Below are positions 1-7,560 of a stretch of 64,000 nt of DNA, one piece after another (the stretch's first letter is position 1; every line of letters begins with the position of its first letter). The DNA lies in NCBI RefSeq assembly GCF_022693705.1, contig NZ_CP094288.1, forward strand, positions 1,008,443 to 1,072,442, given 5' to 3'. This stretch comes from Infirmifilum sp. NZ (GTDB lineage Archaea > Thermoproteota > Thermoprotei > Thermofilales > Thermofilaceae). The translations under genes were made by a program, and so were the position numbers. Below the pieces are notes generated by a model that saw only the letters and a program-made list of their open reading frames with translations, was not told the origin of the DNA and ran no database searches.

Positions 1-2
1 TG

Positions 3-284
3 GCTCAGTCGAGGCTAGTGGTTCTCGGGGCCGCCACCTACGAGTCCGATGCACAGCCGCTGATGAGGTTCCTGGTGGATCTGATCGGCGAAAAGCTGTC
101 CTACCGGAAGAATCTCCCCTTCCTTGTGCTCTCACCGTACGGGTGGGGAGGCGTTGCCGGTAAGAAGATTGCGGAGCGTCTCCGATCCTACGGCTTCACG
201 ACGGTGGAGTTTGTAGAGTGGGAGGGCAGGCTCACCGACCAAGTGGCCGGCAGAATCCGGGATTCGCTGTCGAAACTCACCTAA
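3..284 (+). CDS. Flavodiiron protein (FprA family), C-terminal fragment
   Basis: Only the last 93 codons lie in the window; the gene continues upstream. The visible part is a flavodoxin-type FMN domain end: a GAATYES segment matching the family's G-x-x-TYE phosphate/flavin loop, then SPYGWGG, the second FMN-contacting loop typical of flavodiiron proteins, and a final beta-alpha unit. Flavodiiron proteins reduce O2 (or NO) to water in anaerobes using electrons from rubredoxin or F420H2. The di-iron lactamase-like domain is not visible, so a free-standing flavodoxin cannot be excluded. It ends 58 bases before SRP54. Confidence 0.75.
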   Translation, partial: AQSRLVVLGAATYESDAQPLMRFLVDLIGEKLSYRKNLPFLVLSPYGWGGVAGKKIAERLRSYGFTTVEFVEWEGRLTDQVAGRIRDSLSKLT

Positions 285-342
285 AAACAACGAAGGGCGT
301 AATACCTAAAAATTAATCTGGCTGTTTTCGAGGAGAAAGGTA

Positions 343-1653
343 ATGGAGTCGTTGCGTAGCGGTCTTTTAGGCGTGCTCGAGAAGATAAAGAACTCTGTTC
401 TCCTGGACACTAAAGAGGTCGACGCTATAATCCGGGAGCTACAGAGAGTTCTCCTCAGGGCTGACGTGGATGTTAAACTCGTGCTCGAAGTATCTGAACG
501 GGTCAAGAAGAAGTTTTTCTCCCAGGAGGTGCCTCCGGGCTTCAGCAAGCGCGAGGTGCTAATAAAGATCCTCTACGACGAGCTCGTGTCGCTTCTGGGA
601 GGCGAGGCCGCTACCCCCTACACCGTCGAGAGAGTCCCGTTCAGAATCATGCTGGTCGGTATCGAGGGTTCCGGGAAGACGACGACGGCAGCGAAGCTAG
701 CCAAGTACCTGAAGGAAAGTGGGTATAAGGTTGGTTTAATTGCCGCTGACACGTACAGGCCCGGTGCCTACGATCAGCTCCGGCAGCTTGCTGACGCGAT
801 AGGCGTCGAGTTCTACGGTGACCCGCAGTCCAAGGACCCCGTCCGCGTAGTAGAAGAGGGGGTGAAGCTGCTCGCGGAGAAGAATATCCAGGTTTTCGTA
901 ATAGACACGGCGGGGCGCCACAAGGACGAGGAAGCTCTTATGCAAGAGGTCTCCGAAATATACAGTAAGCTCAGGCCTGACGACGTAATTTTGGTTGTCG
1001 ACGCGACTCAAGGAAAGGACGTGGCCAAGCAGGCCAGAGCTTTCAAGGAGGTAGTACCTCTGGGGCACGTCATTGTAACAAAGCTAGATGGCTCGGCCAA
1101 GGGCGGCGGCGCGCTTTCGGCTGTGGCGCAAACGGGCGCCCGCGTGGCCTTTATCGGCACCGGCGAGAAGCTAGATGATTTCGAGGCGTTCGACCCCCAC
1201 AAGTTCGTAGCCAGGCTACTAGGAATGCCCGACCTAGAGGGTATCCTCAGAAGGTTCAAAGCGGCTGAAGAGCGGGAAAGGGAGAGAGCTAAATTGATCG
1301 CAACAGGTAAGATCACACTACTAGACCTTCGCGAACAGCTCCTCGAGCTCAGAAAACTGGGGCCGCTTTCAAAGGTCTTGGAGATGTTCGGCGGACCGCC
1401 TTTACCGGTCAAGGGCTCACTCGAGGGCGGTGAGGAGGAACTGGGTAAATGGATAGCCATCATGAACTCAATGACCGAGGAGGAGCTTCTCAGACCCGAG
1501 ATAATAGACAGGTCCCGCATGCTTAGGATCGCCCGCGGATCAGGAACCACGGTCAGAGATGTCAAAAGGCTACTTGAGTCTTATAATCAGATGAAGAAGC
1601 TGATGAGGCAACTCTACAGGTCTCGAAGACGCATAGCGGGGTTCCCAGCCTGA
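343..1653 (+). CDS. srp54: Signal recognition particle 54 kDa protein
   Basis: GTPase that binds 7S RNA and signal sequences and delivers ribosomes to the membrane. The 436 residues show an N-terminal helical bundle (about 1-90), a G domain with P-loop GIEGSGKT (106-113), DTYRPGAYDQL, DTAGRH (188-193) and TKLDG (246-250), and a methionine-containing M domain from about 300. Length is normal for archaeal SRP54 (about 430-450). ATG at 343 follows a GAGGAGAAAGGT ribosome site, and an AT-rich box (CCTAAAAATTAAT, about 305) lies at promoter distance. The following TrmY-like gene begins on its stop codon, so the two are co-transcribed. Confidence 0.96.
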   Translation: MESLRSGLLGVLEKIKNSVLLDTKEVDAIIRELQRVLLRADVDVKLVLEVSERVKKKFFSQEVPPGFSKREVLIKILYDELVSLLGGEAATPYTVERVPFRIMLVGIEGSGKTTTAAKLAKYLKESGYKVGLIAADTYRPGAYDQLRQLADAIGVEFYGDPQSKDPVRVVEEGVKLLAEKNIQVFVIDTAGRHKDEEALMQEVSEIYSKLRPDDVILVVDATQGKDVAKQARAFKEVVPLGHVIVTKLDGSAKGGGALSAVAQTGARVAFIGTGEKLDDFEAFDPHKFVARLLGMPDLEGILRRFKAAEERERERAKLIATGKITLLDLREQLLELRKLGPLSKVLEMFGGPPLPVKGSLEGGEEELGKWIAIMNSMTEEELLRPEIIDRSRMLRIARGSGTTVRDVKRLLESYNQMKKLMRQLYRSRRRIAGFPA

Positions 1654-2162
1654 AGAGACGGATCGTTGTTTCGGCACCCAGCTCGATCCTTCGCGATGAA
1701 AAGCCGCTACTCGCCAGGACTATCTCGTCCGCGTTTTACCTTTCACACGGTATACGTCGAAACGTCACTCTCGCCATCCACTTAGACAATGGGGACTATC
1801 TGGTAACGTTTTTAGGGGAAAAGTTAAGGCACGTGCACGTAGATGAGCGCTCACTGCTGGGATTAATCAAAAAAATTGAGGTCGCCGTGGAGCGTGGGGT
1901 GAAGAAATCCCGGTTACACGACGGAGTTTTTCTAGAGCGCACCTCGACCTTTGAAGAACGCGTGGACTATGTCGTGGCGCGTAACGGCTCACCGCTCGAA
2001 ACCGCGCTGCGCGGATGTCCGGAGACCCTCACGGTGCTCATCCCGCACAAGCTAGCCTTAACCGTGGGTGCTCCGAGTATAACCATCACAGCCTTGCCAA
2101 AGCCGGTCGACGTAACGATCGCGATCCTCAATATTAAACTGGACAGGCTTTGCGGCCAATAG
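1650..2162 (+). CDS. trmY: TrmY-like tRNA pseudouridine-54 N1-methyltransferase, CTG start
   Basis: SPOUT-class methyltransferase by resemblance: N-terminal beta strand (RRIVVSAPSSIL), then AFYLSHGIRRNVTLAI and the HVDERSLLGLIKK segment, all typical of the archaeal DUF358/TrmY family that makes m1-pseudouridine at tRNA position 54. An ATG-type start is not available: the frame opens after a stop at 1584-1586, and the first ATG/GTG (GTG at 1833) lies after the conserved SHGIRR segment. The only codon matching the expected N-terminus is CTG at 1650, overlapping the SRP54 stop as CTGA, the geometry of an ATGA coupling. About 170 residues, slightly short of family norm (about 190-200). Family assignment fairly sure, start inferred. 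Confidence 0.72.
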   Translation: MKRRIVVSAPSSILRDEKPLLARTISSAFYLSHGIRRNVTLAIHLDNGDYLVTFLGEKLRHVHVDERSLLGLIKKIEVAVERGVKKSRLHDGVFLERTSTFEERVDYVVARNGSPLETALRGCPETLTVLIPHKLALTVGAPSITITALPKPVDVTIAILNIKLDRLCGQ

Positions 2163-2263
2163 CATCGCGTTTTTCCCAGGGGGACGCTGGCGCTACTCTG
2201 CGAGCGGGTTCTGCAAACTACACCTTGAAAAGCAGAGGCCAAAAGTGGCCTTCTCGATGAGGT

Positions 2264-3271
2264 CTACTGGGAGGCCTTTGAGCTTTTCCAGGCCTTCGGG
2301 TATGTTCCTGGCTCCATAACTACATGATCCACCTCTACCGCGACGCCGCTCCTGCTGGACATCATCTGGCTACTGGTCATACTCGCTGTTCCTATAGCCA
2401 CCAGCTCACCTTTAAGCGTGAAGATCCCAACGTGATCGCCAACGCGTATACCGTCCTCGAGTTTGACGATCCCGGGAACCGTTAGCGGAGCTCCGTGACA
2501 GAGCGCGTCAACCGCGGTGTCACGCACCCAGACCTTTGGGAGATGCTGCACCGCTTCCTCAACAGGTATGAAGACCCTCCTCAGATATTCCTCGATGCCG
2601 TGCTCCTTCCACAGAATAAATGAGTCCACGACATCGTGGAGCGTGGCTAGGTTCTTCTCCTCTGTCAGGCTACCGGACCTTATGCGCCTGAGCTCCTGCA
2701 TGTGGGCCCCTACGCCTAAAACCTCGCCGATATCGTGGCAGAGCTTCCGCATGTAGGTCCCAGCCTCGCACCAGACCTGCAGGAGGACGTTCCTACCGTC
2801 GACTTCTAGGAGACGGATGCCGTAGATCCTCCTTATGCGAAGCGACCTTTTCACAGCGGATCTGAGCGGGGGTCGCTGGTAGATCGGCCCCACGAACATC
2901 TTTACAGTCCTCTCCAGCTTCTCGCGGTCAACGTCCCCGTGAAGGCGCATAACACACACGTATTCCTTATCCTCTCGGAGGAGAACCGGTAGAACCCTTA
3001 TAGCGTTGTTCAACGTGATCGGTAGAATCCCCGAGACCTTCGGGTCCAGTGTCCCTGCGTGCGCCACACGCTCAATGCCTAGGATCTTACGAATCCACGC
3101 TACTACCTCATGGCTACTAGGTCCCACAGGCTTGTCCAGGTTAATCACAGAGTACTTCAGAAGGACGTCAACGGGCCTCTGGTCGTACTGGAACCCGTAG
3201 CTGGGGTCTGTGCGGGACTCGCCCCTCACAAGAAGCCCGCGCGGTTTAGGCGAGCCGAGGTACTTTTCCAC
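2264..3271 (-). CDS. cbf5: Cbf5 / dyskerin-type pseudouridine synthase
   Basis: Catalytic subunit of H/ACA RNPs (with L7Ae, Nop10, Gar1) that converts uridine to pseudouridine in rRNA and can act on tRNA U55. The TruB-fold core starts at VINLDKPVGPSSHEVV, with catalytic motif HAGTLDPKVSG (Asp76). A PUA domain fills about residues 250-325. At 335 residues it is the usual archaeal size. It follows eL14 on the same strand with a 16-base gap, a common archaeal pairing, and converges on the SRP54-TrmY operon. Confidence 0.95.
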   Translation of the reverse strand: MEKYLGSPKPRGLLVRGESRTDPSYGFQYDQRPVDVLLKYSVINLDKPVGPSSHEVVAWIRKILGIERVAHAGTLDPKVSGILPITLNNAIRVLPVLLREDKEYVCVMRLHGDVDREKLERTVKMFVGPIYQRPPLRSAVKRSLRIRRIYGIRLLEVDGRNVLLQVWCEAGTYMRKLCHDIGEVLGVGAHMQELRRIRSGSLTEEKNLATLHDVVDSFILWKEHGIEEYLRRVFIPVEEAVQHLPKVWVRDTAVDALCHGAPLTVPGIVKLEDGIRVGDHVGIFTLKGELVAIGTASMTSSQMMSSRSGVAVEVDHVVMEPGTYPKAWKSSKASQ

Positions 3272-3287
3272 ACAACACCACGTAACA

Positions 3288-3587
3288 TCAAACTATGCCC
3301 GGCGCGACTTCAGGCTTGATCATCTCTCTCATGAAGTCCTTTAAGCCCGCCTTCTCGAGTGCGGCTATCACTTCCTCATCAGTAGCTCCTTTGTTTATAA
3401 CGATTTTATGCTGCAAGGGTTCCAGGTGCTTCACGTTGACCCTCCTTCTCTTAACTCCCGTTAGGGACTTGGGCCCCGTGACGACCACGAAGTTCTCGTC
3501 AACAATGTCGACAACTACGCACTTCCTGCCCGCTTCTCTCCCAGCGGTTTTAACGCAGATCCTCCCAACGTCGAATACTTTAGGCAT
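3288..3587 (-). CDS. rpl14e: 50S ribosomal protein eL14
   Basis: Small KOW-fold ribosomal protein: begins [20 protein letters not shown], followed by [16 protein letters not shown] and a basic [11 protein letters not shown] segment, the standard L14e pattern. An upstream ATG at 3611 would add eight residues (MEEKLGAS); the ATG at 3587 is preferred because homologous proteins begin at MPKV and a GGGAG ribosome site sits just upstream of it. First gene of the eL14-cbf5 unit. Confidence 0.9.
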   Translation of the reverse strand: MPKVFDVGRICVKTAGREAGRKCVVVDIVDENFVVVTGPKSLTGVKRRRVNVKHLEPLQHKIVINKGATDEEVIAALEKAGLKDFMREMIKPEVAPGIV

Positions 3588-3631
3588 GCTAGCTCCCAGC
3601 TTTTCTTCCATGTAAATTTAAAAGGTTTTTG

Positions 3632-4087
3632 CTACTCGAGCTTTACCTCGACCTCTCGCTCAGCGCCGCTCTTGGGCAGCAAAACGACTAGAACACCGTC
3701 CTCGAGCCTCGCCCGCGCCTGTTCGGGTCTAACCTTAACGGGCAGGAGAATTTTCTTGTAAATCGATTTATAGAGCCTCTCCCTCTGAATGTACTTCCTG
3801 TCGTTCTCTTCCTTAACCCGCTCCTCCGACTTATCAGCTATAACCTCCAGCGTGTCTTCGGTAACGCGAATCTTAATCTCGTTCTTCCTGAAGCCCGGCA
3901 CGTCAACGTAGACGGCGATGCTGTCACCTCTATCTTCAATGTCGTAGAGCGGATCGTAAACTCTGAGCCTATCGGGGTAGAGCGAGGAGTACTTCGCCCA
4001 CACACTACGCAAAGCATCATTGAGCTCCTTCTGGAGGCGCGCAACAGCCTCTGCCAGCTCCTCTGCTATTTTACCGGAATCACTCAT
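3632..4087 (-). CDS. Small heat shock protein, Hsp20 family
   Basis: ATP-independent holdase chaperone. The 151 residues contain an N-terminal helical region (about 1-45) and an alpha-crystallin domain (DPLYDIEDRGDSIAVYVDVPG onward to about 140) with the late ARLEDGVLVVLLPK strand pair; the classic C-terminal I-x-I is replaced by VEVKLE. A second, diverged Hsp20 lies at 30.2-30.7 kb. Promoter-like AT-rich sequence (AACGAATATAAAAAACT reading on the + strand near 4105) lies directly upstream. Confidence 0.92.
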   Translation of the reverse strand: MSDSGKIAEELAEAVARLQKELNDALRSVWAKYSSLYPDRLRVYDPLYDIEDRGDSIAVYVDVPGFRKNEIKIRVTEDTLEVIADKSEERVKEENDRKYIQRERLYKSIYKKILLPVKVRPEQARARLEDGVLVVLLPKSGAEREVEVKLE

Positions 4088-4131
4088 ACAAGTTTAAGTG
4101 AAAATAACGAATATAAAAAACTAAGGTTGCG

Positions 4132-4419
4132 TTACTCGACGATGATGTTGCTTTCGGCGAACCCCCTAGCGATCAAGAACTCCTTGACCTTGTGCCTGTG
4201 GTCTCCCTGAAGCTCCACGTGGTCGTCTTTTATTGTCCCCCCGCAGGCCAGCAGCGACTTAAGCTCTGAAACCATTTTACGCAGATCCGGGTCTTTAGTG
4301 TCGAGGCCCGTGATAACAGTCACTTCCCGGTGACCCTTGCGCTTCTCGACTCTGATCTTGATTACCTGCTGCTCCTTGAAAACGCCTTTCAATATGTTAT
4401 CAAGTATTTCCGCGCTCAT
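4132..4419 (-). CDS. Translation initiation factor aIF1 (SUI1 family)
   Basis: SUI1-fold factor that promotes start-codon selection on the 30S subunit. The 95 residues carry the family core: KIRVEKRKGHREVTVITGLD, then the conserved LLACGGTIKDDHVELQGDH block (family pattern K-x-x-x-xCGGT...I..QGDHR). Located 54 bases downstream of rpo12 on the same strand, so both are probably transcribed together. Confidence 0.93.
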   Translation of the reverse strand: MSAEILDNILKGVFKEQQVIKIRVEKRKGHREVTVITGLDTKDPDLRKMVSELKSLLACGGTIKDDHVELQGDHRHKVKEFLIARGFAESNIIVE

Positions 4420-4473
4420 TTCAACCCGTTTAGCGGGGATTTACGCGCAGGTCCACCTTTTATTCTTTACGCC

Positions 4474-4632
4474 CTAAACAGCCCGTACACGCTTCGGGAT
4501 AGGCGGCCTGGTCTTTTCAATCACCCTGAAGCCGCAGTAAGGGCAACGTAAACCCGGGAGGATCAACAGCTCTTCCCTGCTGAACTCCCTCCCGCACCTC
4601 ACGCACCTGTATATCTTTTCGCCACTGGACAT
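4474..4632 (-). CDS. rpo12: DNA-directed RNA polymerase subunit Rpo12 (RpoP)
   Basis: A 52-residue gene. Translation from the ATG at 4632 gives MSSGEKIYRCVRCGREF, then LPGLRCPYCGFRVI and EKTRPPIPKRVRAV. This is the diagnostic Rpo12 pattern: two CxxC zinc pairs (YRCVRC and RCPYC) followed by a conserved RPP motif that contacts the polymerase core. It is the archaeal counterpart of eukaryotic Rpb12. First gene of a probable rpo12-aIF1 unit. Confidence 0.93.
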   Translation of the reverse strand: MSSGEKIYRCVRCGREFSREELLILPGLRCPYCGFRVIEKTRPPIPKRVRAV

Positions 4633-4660
4633 GGTTCTTGAAGGAGAGAAAGATGCTTAT

Positions 4661-5560
4661 TTACTTTTTCTCTTCGCTTATCAGCTCCTCAATCCTCTCC
4701 CACTGCTCGTCCACAAGCCTCTGTATTTCGTCCACGTCTTCCTGAGTCAGGTGGGAAAACCTCCCCTGTACTCTCAGGTACTCCGAAACGGGCTTCCTGT
4801 TCTCCTTCTTTATCAGGCTCCTGCTTGGTCCCGTCAGGGAGAAACGGCCGTCTTCAACCTCGTAGAGAACCCATATGCCCGTCTCCACAGCAAGCCTCGC
4901 TATCTTTACGGTGAGCGATGGGTCGTAGCGCCAGCCCGGTGGGCACGGCGAGAAAGCGTGTATGTACTTCAAGCCTCCTTTGATGCCGCTGGCCTTTCTC
5001 AGTTTGTAGAGTATGTCGTTAGGGTACGCGGGGTTTATAGTCGCGACGTAGGGAATCCTGTGCGCGGCCATTATAGAGGGGAGATCCTTCTTGAAGCCGG
5101 GGTTCCCGAGAGGCGTCGTTGTCGTCCAAGCCTTGTACGGCGTCGAGCCTGACTTCTGGATCCCGGTGTTCATGTAGGCCTCGTTATCGTAGCAGATGTA
5201 AATTATGTTGTGCCCCCTCTCCGCGGCACCGCTCAGGGCCTGCAGGCCGATGTCAACCGTCCCGCCGTCACCAGCCCACACGACCACGTTGCCGGGCTTC
5301 CCGAGCCTGTCCAACGCCTCAACCATCCCCGAGGCAGCGGCGGCACTCGCGGCGAAGGCTATATGCAAGACGGGAACCTTAAAGGCGCTCCTCGGGTGGG
5401 GACCAGCTATAACAGATGTACAACAGGCCGGGATAACGAGGTAGGTGTCTGGGCCGAGTGCCTTCAACACGTGGCGTAGCAGCAGGGTTGCTCCGCAACC
5501 CGGGCAGGCTGCGTGCCCCTTAAGCAAGTACTCCTCACGTGGGAAAACCCTGTGCGCCAA
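4661..5560 (-). CDS. porB: 2-oxoacid:ferredoxin oxidoreductase beta subunit (PorB)
   Basis: TPP-binding subunit of a pyruvate- or branched-chain 2-oxoacid:ferredoxin oxidoreductase. HAACPGCGATLLLRHVLKAL carries the N-terminal cluster cysteines, a further pair (PACCTS) follows, and GDGGTVDIG with DNEAYMNTG forms the TPP/Mg site. 299 residues, typical. It is the last gene of porC-porD-porA-porB and starts one base after porA ends, implying translational coupling. Substrate (pyruvate versus other 2-oxoacids) cannot be settled by eye. Confidence 0.93.
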   Translation of the reverse strand: MAHRVFPREEYLLKGHAACPGCGATLLLRHVLKALGPDTYLVIPACCTSVIAGPHPRSAFKVPVLHIAFAASAAAASGMVEALDRLGKPGNVVVWAGDGGTVDIGLQALSGAAERGHNIIYICYDNEAYMNTGIQKSGSTPYKAWTTTTPLGNPGFKKDLPSIMAAHRIPYVATINPAYPNDILYKLRKASGIKGGLKYIHAFSPCPPGWRYDPSLTVKIARLAVETGIWVLYEVEDGRFSLTGPSRSLIKKENRKPVSEYLRVQGRFSHLTQEDVDEIQRLVDEQWERIEELISEEKK

Positions 5561-5561
5561 C

Positions 5562-6713
5562 CTATCTCACCCACCAGAAGCTCCTTTCTCCATCATCGAG
5601 CACTTTTCTGTATACTCCCAAGATGTCCTCGGCCTTCACGTCCACACCACCCACACCCAACACCACGTCGAAAAGTTTGGCTTGAGTTTCCCGTAGCTTC
5701 AGCGCCGACGCGACGTCAGCGCCCAGCGGGCTGAGGCTACCGAAGACGGACGCTCTGGCCAGGACGACGACCCTCTTCGCGCCCTCAAGGGCCCTGCCGA
5801 GCTCCCCGAACGGGAAGGGCCTGTAGACCCAAAGCTTCACGAGCCCCACCTTCTCGCCTCGACTGCGCAGCTCCTCAACGGCGCGAAGAGCTTCGCCGAA
5901 CACCGAGCCCTGAACGACGAACACCGTGTCGGCATCCTCGCAGAGGATGCAGTCGAAGAACCAGTAGCTCCTCCCTGTCACGGAGCTGTACAGGCGCAGG
6001 GCCTCCTCAACCGCGTTTTTCGCCCTCTCGCTAGCCCTCCTCATCTCAAGCCTGACCTTGATGTACTCGTCCGGGTACGCCAAGTTGCCGAGACTCCCAG
6101 GCTCGCTGGCCTCCAGCAGGGGTTTCCAGGAGCCCTTCGGCGGCAGAAACGACCTGAGCTTGTCCATGTCCGCGAGCGCTACGGGCTCGTAGGTGTGCGA
6201 GACCTCGAACGCGTCCCAGCCGACCAGGGTCGGCAGCAGAACCCTGCTGTCCTCAGCCACACGGTAGGAGATGAGCGTGAAATCGTAGACCTCCTGCGCA
6301 GAGGACGCGAAAAACATATTCCACCCACTGTCCCTGAGGGCGTAGAAGTCGGAGTGCTCGGTCCAGATGCTCCAGGGCGGCCCGAGCGCCCGGGTCACCA
6401 CACCCATCACGATGGGTAAGCGGGCGCCCGACGCCCACCACACGACCTCGTACATGTAAAAGAGGCCCTGCGAAGACGTCGCAGTGTAGGTCCGCGCCCC
6501 CACGCTGGCCGCCCCGATGAGCGCGGCCATCGCGCTGTGCTCGGACTCCACGCGCACGAACTTCGCGCTGAGCTCACCGCTCTCGATGAACTCCGCGATC
6601 TTCTCGATGATCGGCGTCTGGGGCGTTATCGGGTAGGCTGAAACCACGTCCGGCTCCGCGTCCCGCACGGCGTAGGCCGCCGCGTAGTTACCTGTGAGCA
6701 GGAGCCTGCTCAT
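5562..6713 (-). CDS. porA: 2-oxoacid:ferredoxin oxidoreductase alpha subunit (PorA)
   Basis: Subunit carrying the pyrimidine-binding half of the TPP site. Near the N-terminus it shows YPITPQTPIIEKIAEF, the signature PITPxTP motif of the family, then EHSAMAALIGAASVGARTYT. 383 residues, normal for a separate alpha chain. Start ATG overlaps the porD stop by four bases. The beta subunit follows at once. Confidence 0.93.
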   Translation of the reverse strand: MSRLLLTGNYAAAYAVRDAEPDVVSAYPITPQTPIIEKIAEFIESGELSAKFVRVESEHSAMAALIGAASVGARTYTATSSQGLFYMYEVVWWASGARLPIVMGVVTRALGPPWSIWTEHSDFYALRDSGWNMFFASSAQEVYDFTLISYRVAEDSRVLLPTLVGWDAFEVSHTYEPVALADMDKLRSFLPPKGSWKPLLEASEPGSLGNLAYPDEYIKVRLEMRRASERAKNAVEEALRLYSSVTGRSYWFFDCILCEDADTVFVVQGSVFGEALRAVEELRSRGEKVGLVKLWVYRPFPFGELGRALEGAKRVVVLARASVFGSLSPLGADVASALKLRETQAKLFDVVLGVGGVDVKAEDILGVYRKVLDDGERSFWWVR

Positions 6714-6964
6714 ACCTCCCTCACCATCCTGATCGCCTTAACCGGGCACTCGGCGGCGCAGATCCCGCACCCCTTGCAGTACTCGTAGTCGATCACAGCG
6801 CCCTGCTCCGTGATCTCTATGACGCCGTCGGGGCAGTAGAGCCAGCATATACCGCACCGCGTGCACTTGGACTGGTCGACGACAGGCCTCTCGGTGCGCC
6901 ACGTCCCGGCGGGCACAGCGCCCACAGTAGGCCTGCTCAGCAGGCTCTCAACACTGCCCGACAC
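6710..6964 (-). CDS. porD: 2-oxoacid:ferredoxin oxidoreductase delta subunit, 2x[4Fe-4S] (PorD)
   Basis: Ferredoxin-like electron-transfer subunit, 84 residues. Two full [4Fe-4S] motifs: CTRCGICWLYCPDG and CKGCGICAAECPVK. Overlaps porC (upstream) by 17 bases and porA (downstream) by four. Passes electrons from the TPP subunit toward soluble ferredoxin. Confidence 0.93.
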   Translation of the reverse strand: MSGSVESLLSRPTVGAVPAGTWRTERPVVDQSKCTRCGICWLYCPDGVIEITEQGAVIDYEYCKGCGICAAECPVKAIRMVREV

Positions 6965-7499
6965 CGTTCCACCCCCTCCTTACGGCTTCAATGTTCTTAT
7001 CCACGTGGACCTTAATGAGCTGTTTGACAGCTTCCTCGAGCTCAGACTCCCCCACAAGGTTGGAGACCCTGGCAACGGCACCGAGCATTGGCATGTTGAC
7101 GAGCGCCCACCCCGCGACCCTGAGCCCCAGGTCCTCCGCGATCCCCGTAGCGTCGACCCAGTACCCTTTAAAGCCCCCCTTCACGCCTTCACACCCGGTG
7201 GCGTTGACCACGACGCTCCCCCCGGGCTTCGCTAACCTCTCCAAGCTGTACATTTTGACCAGCGAGGGGTCCAGCACCGCGACAACATCCCCCCGTTCAA
7301 CGCGGGACCTAACGTGGATCGTCCCGCCGGAGACCCTGTTGTACGCGAAAACAGGAGCTCCGCGCCTCTCCGCCCCGAAAAAGGGTATTGCGAGCGCGTA
7401 CAACCCCCTGTTGACCGCGGCCTGCGCCAGCAGCATCGCAGCTGTTACAGCGCCCTGCCCGCCCCTCCCGAGCCAGATTACGTCAAATGATACATCCAT
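6948..7499 (-). CDS. porC: 2-oxoacid:ferredoxin oxidoreductase gamma subunit (PorC)
   Basis: Gamma chain, 183 residues, opening with VIWLGRGGQGAVTAAMLLAQA, the glycine-rich family start (GxGGQG), then PFFGAERRGAPVFAYNRV. First gene of the por operon, divergent from the aminotransferase gene across a 61-base spacer that must contain both promoters. Confidence 0.92.
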   Translation of the reverse strand: MDVSFDVIWLGRGGQGAVTAAMLLAQAAVNRGLYALAIPFFGAERRGAPVFAYNRVSGGTIHVRSRVERGDVVAVLDPSLVKMYSLERLAKPGGSVVVNATGCEGVKGGFKGYWVDATGIAEDLGLRVAGWALVNMPMLGAVARVSNLVGESELEEAVKQLIKVHVDKNIEAVRRGWNGVGQC

Positions 7500-7531
7500 T
7501 TCACATTCGATTCAATAAAACTGCAGAAGAG

Positions 7532-7539
7532 TTTATATT
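7532..7539 (+). promoter_or_regulatory. TATA box for leaderless aminotransferase transcript
   Basis: TTTATATT centred about 26 bases before the GTG start at 7561. That spacing places transcription initiation at the start codon and there is no Shine-Dalgarno sequence, so a leaderless mRNA is inferred. Confidence 0.55.
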
Positions 7540-7560
7540 TTTCTATCAACGCTTAAATCC

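Noticed and set aside
6253-6441. Antisense reading frames across por, aminotransferase and other GC-rich genes
   Set aside because: They mirror the codon structure of genuine genes on the other strand and show no domains.
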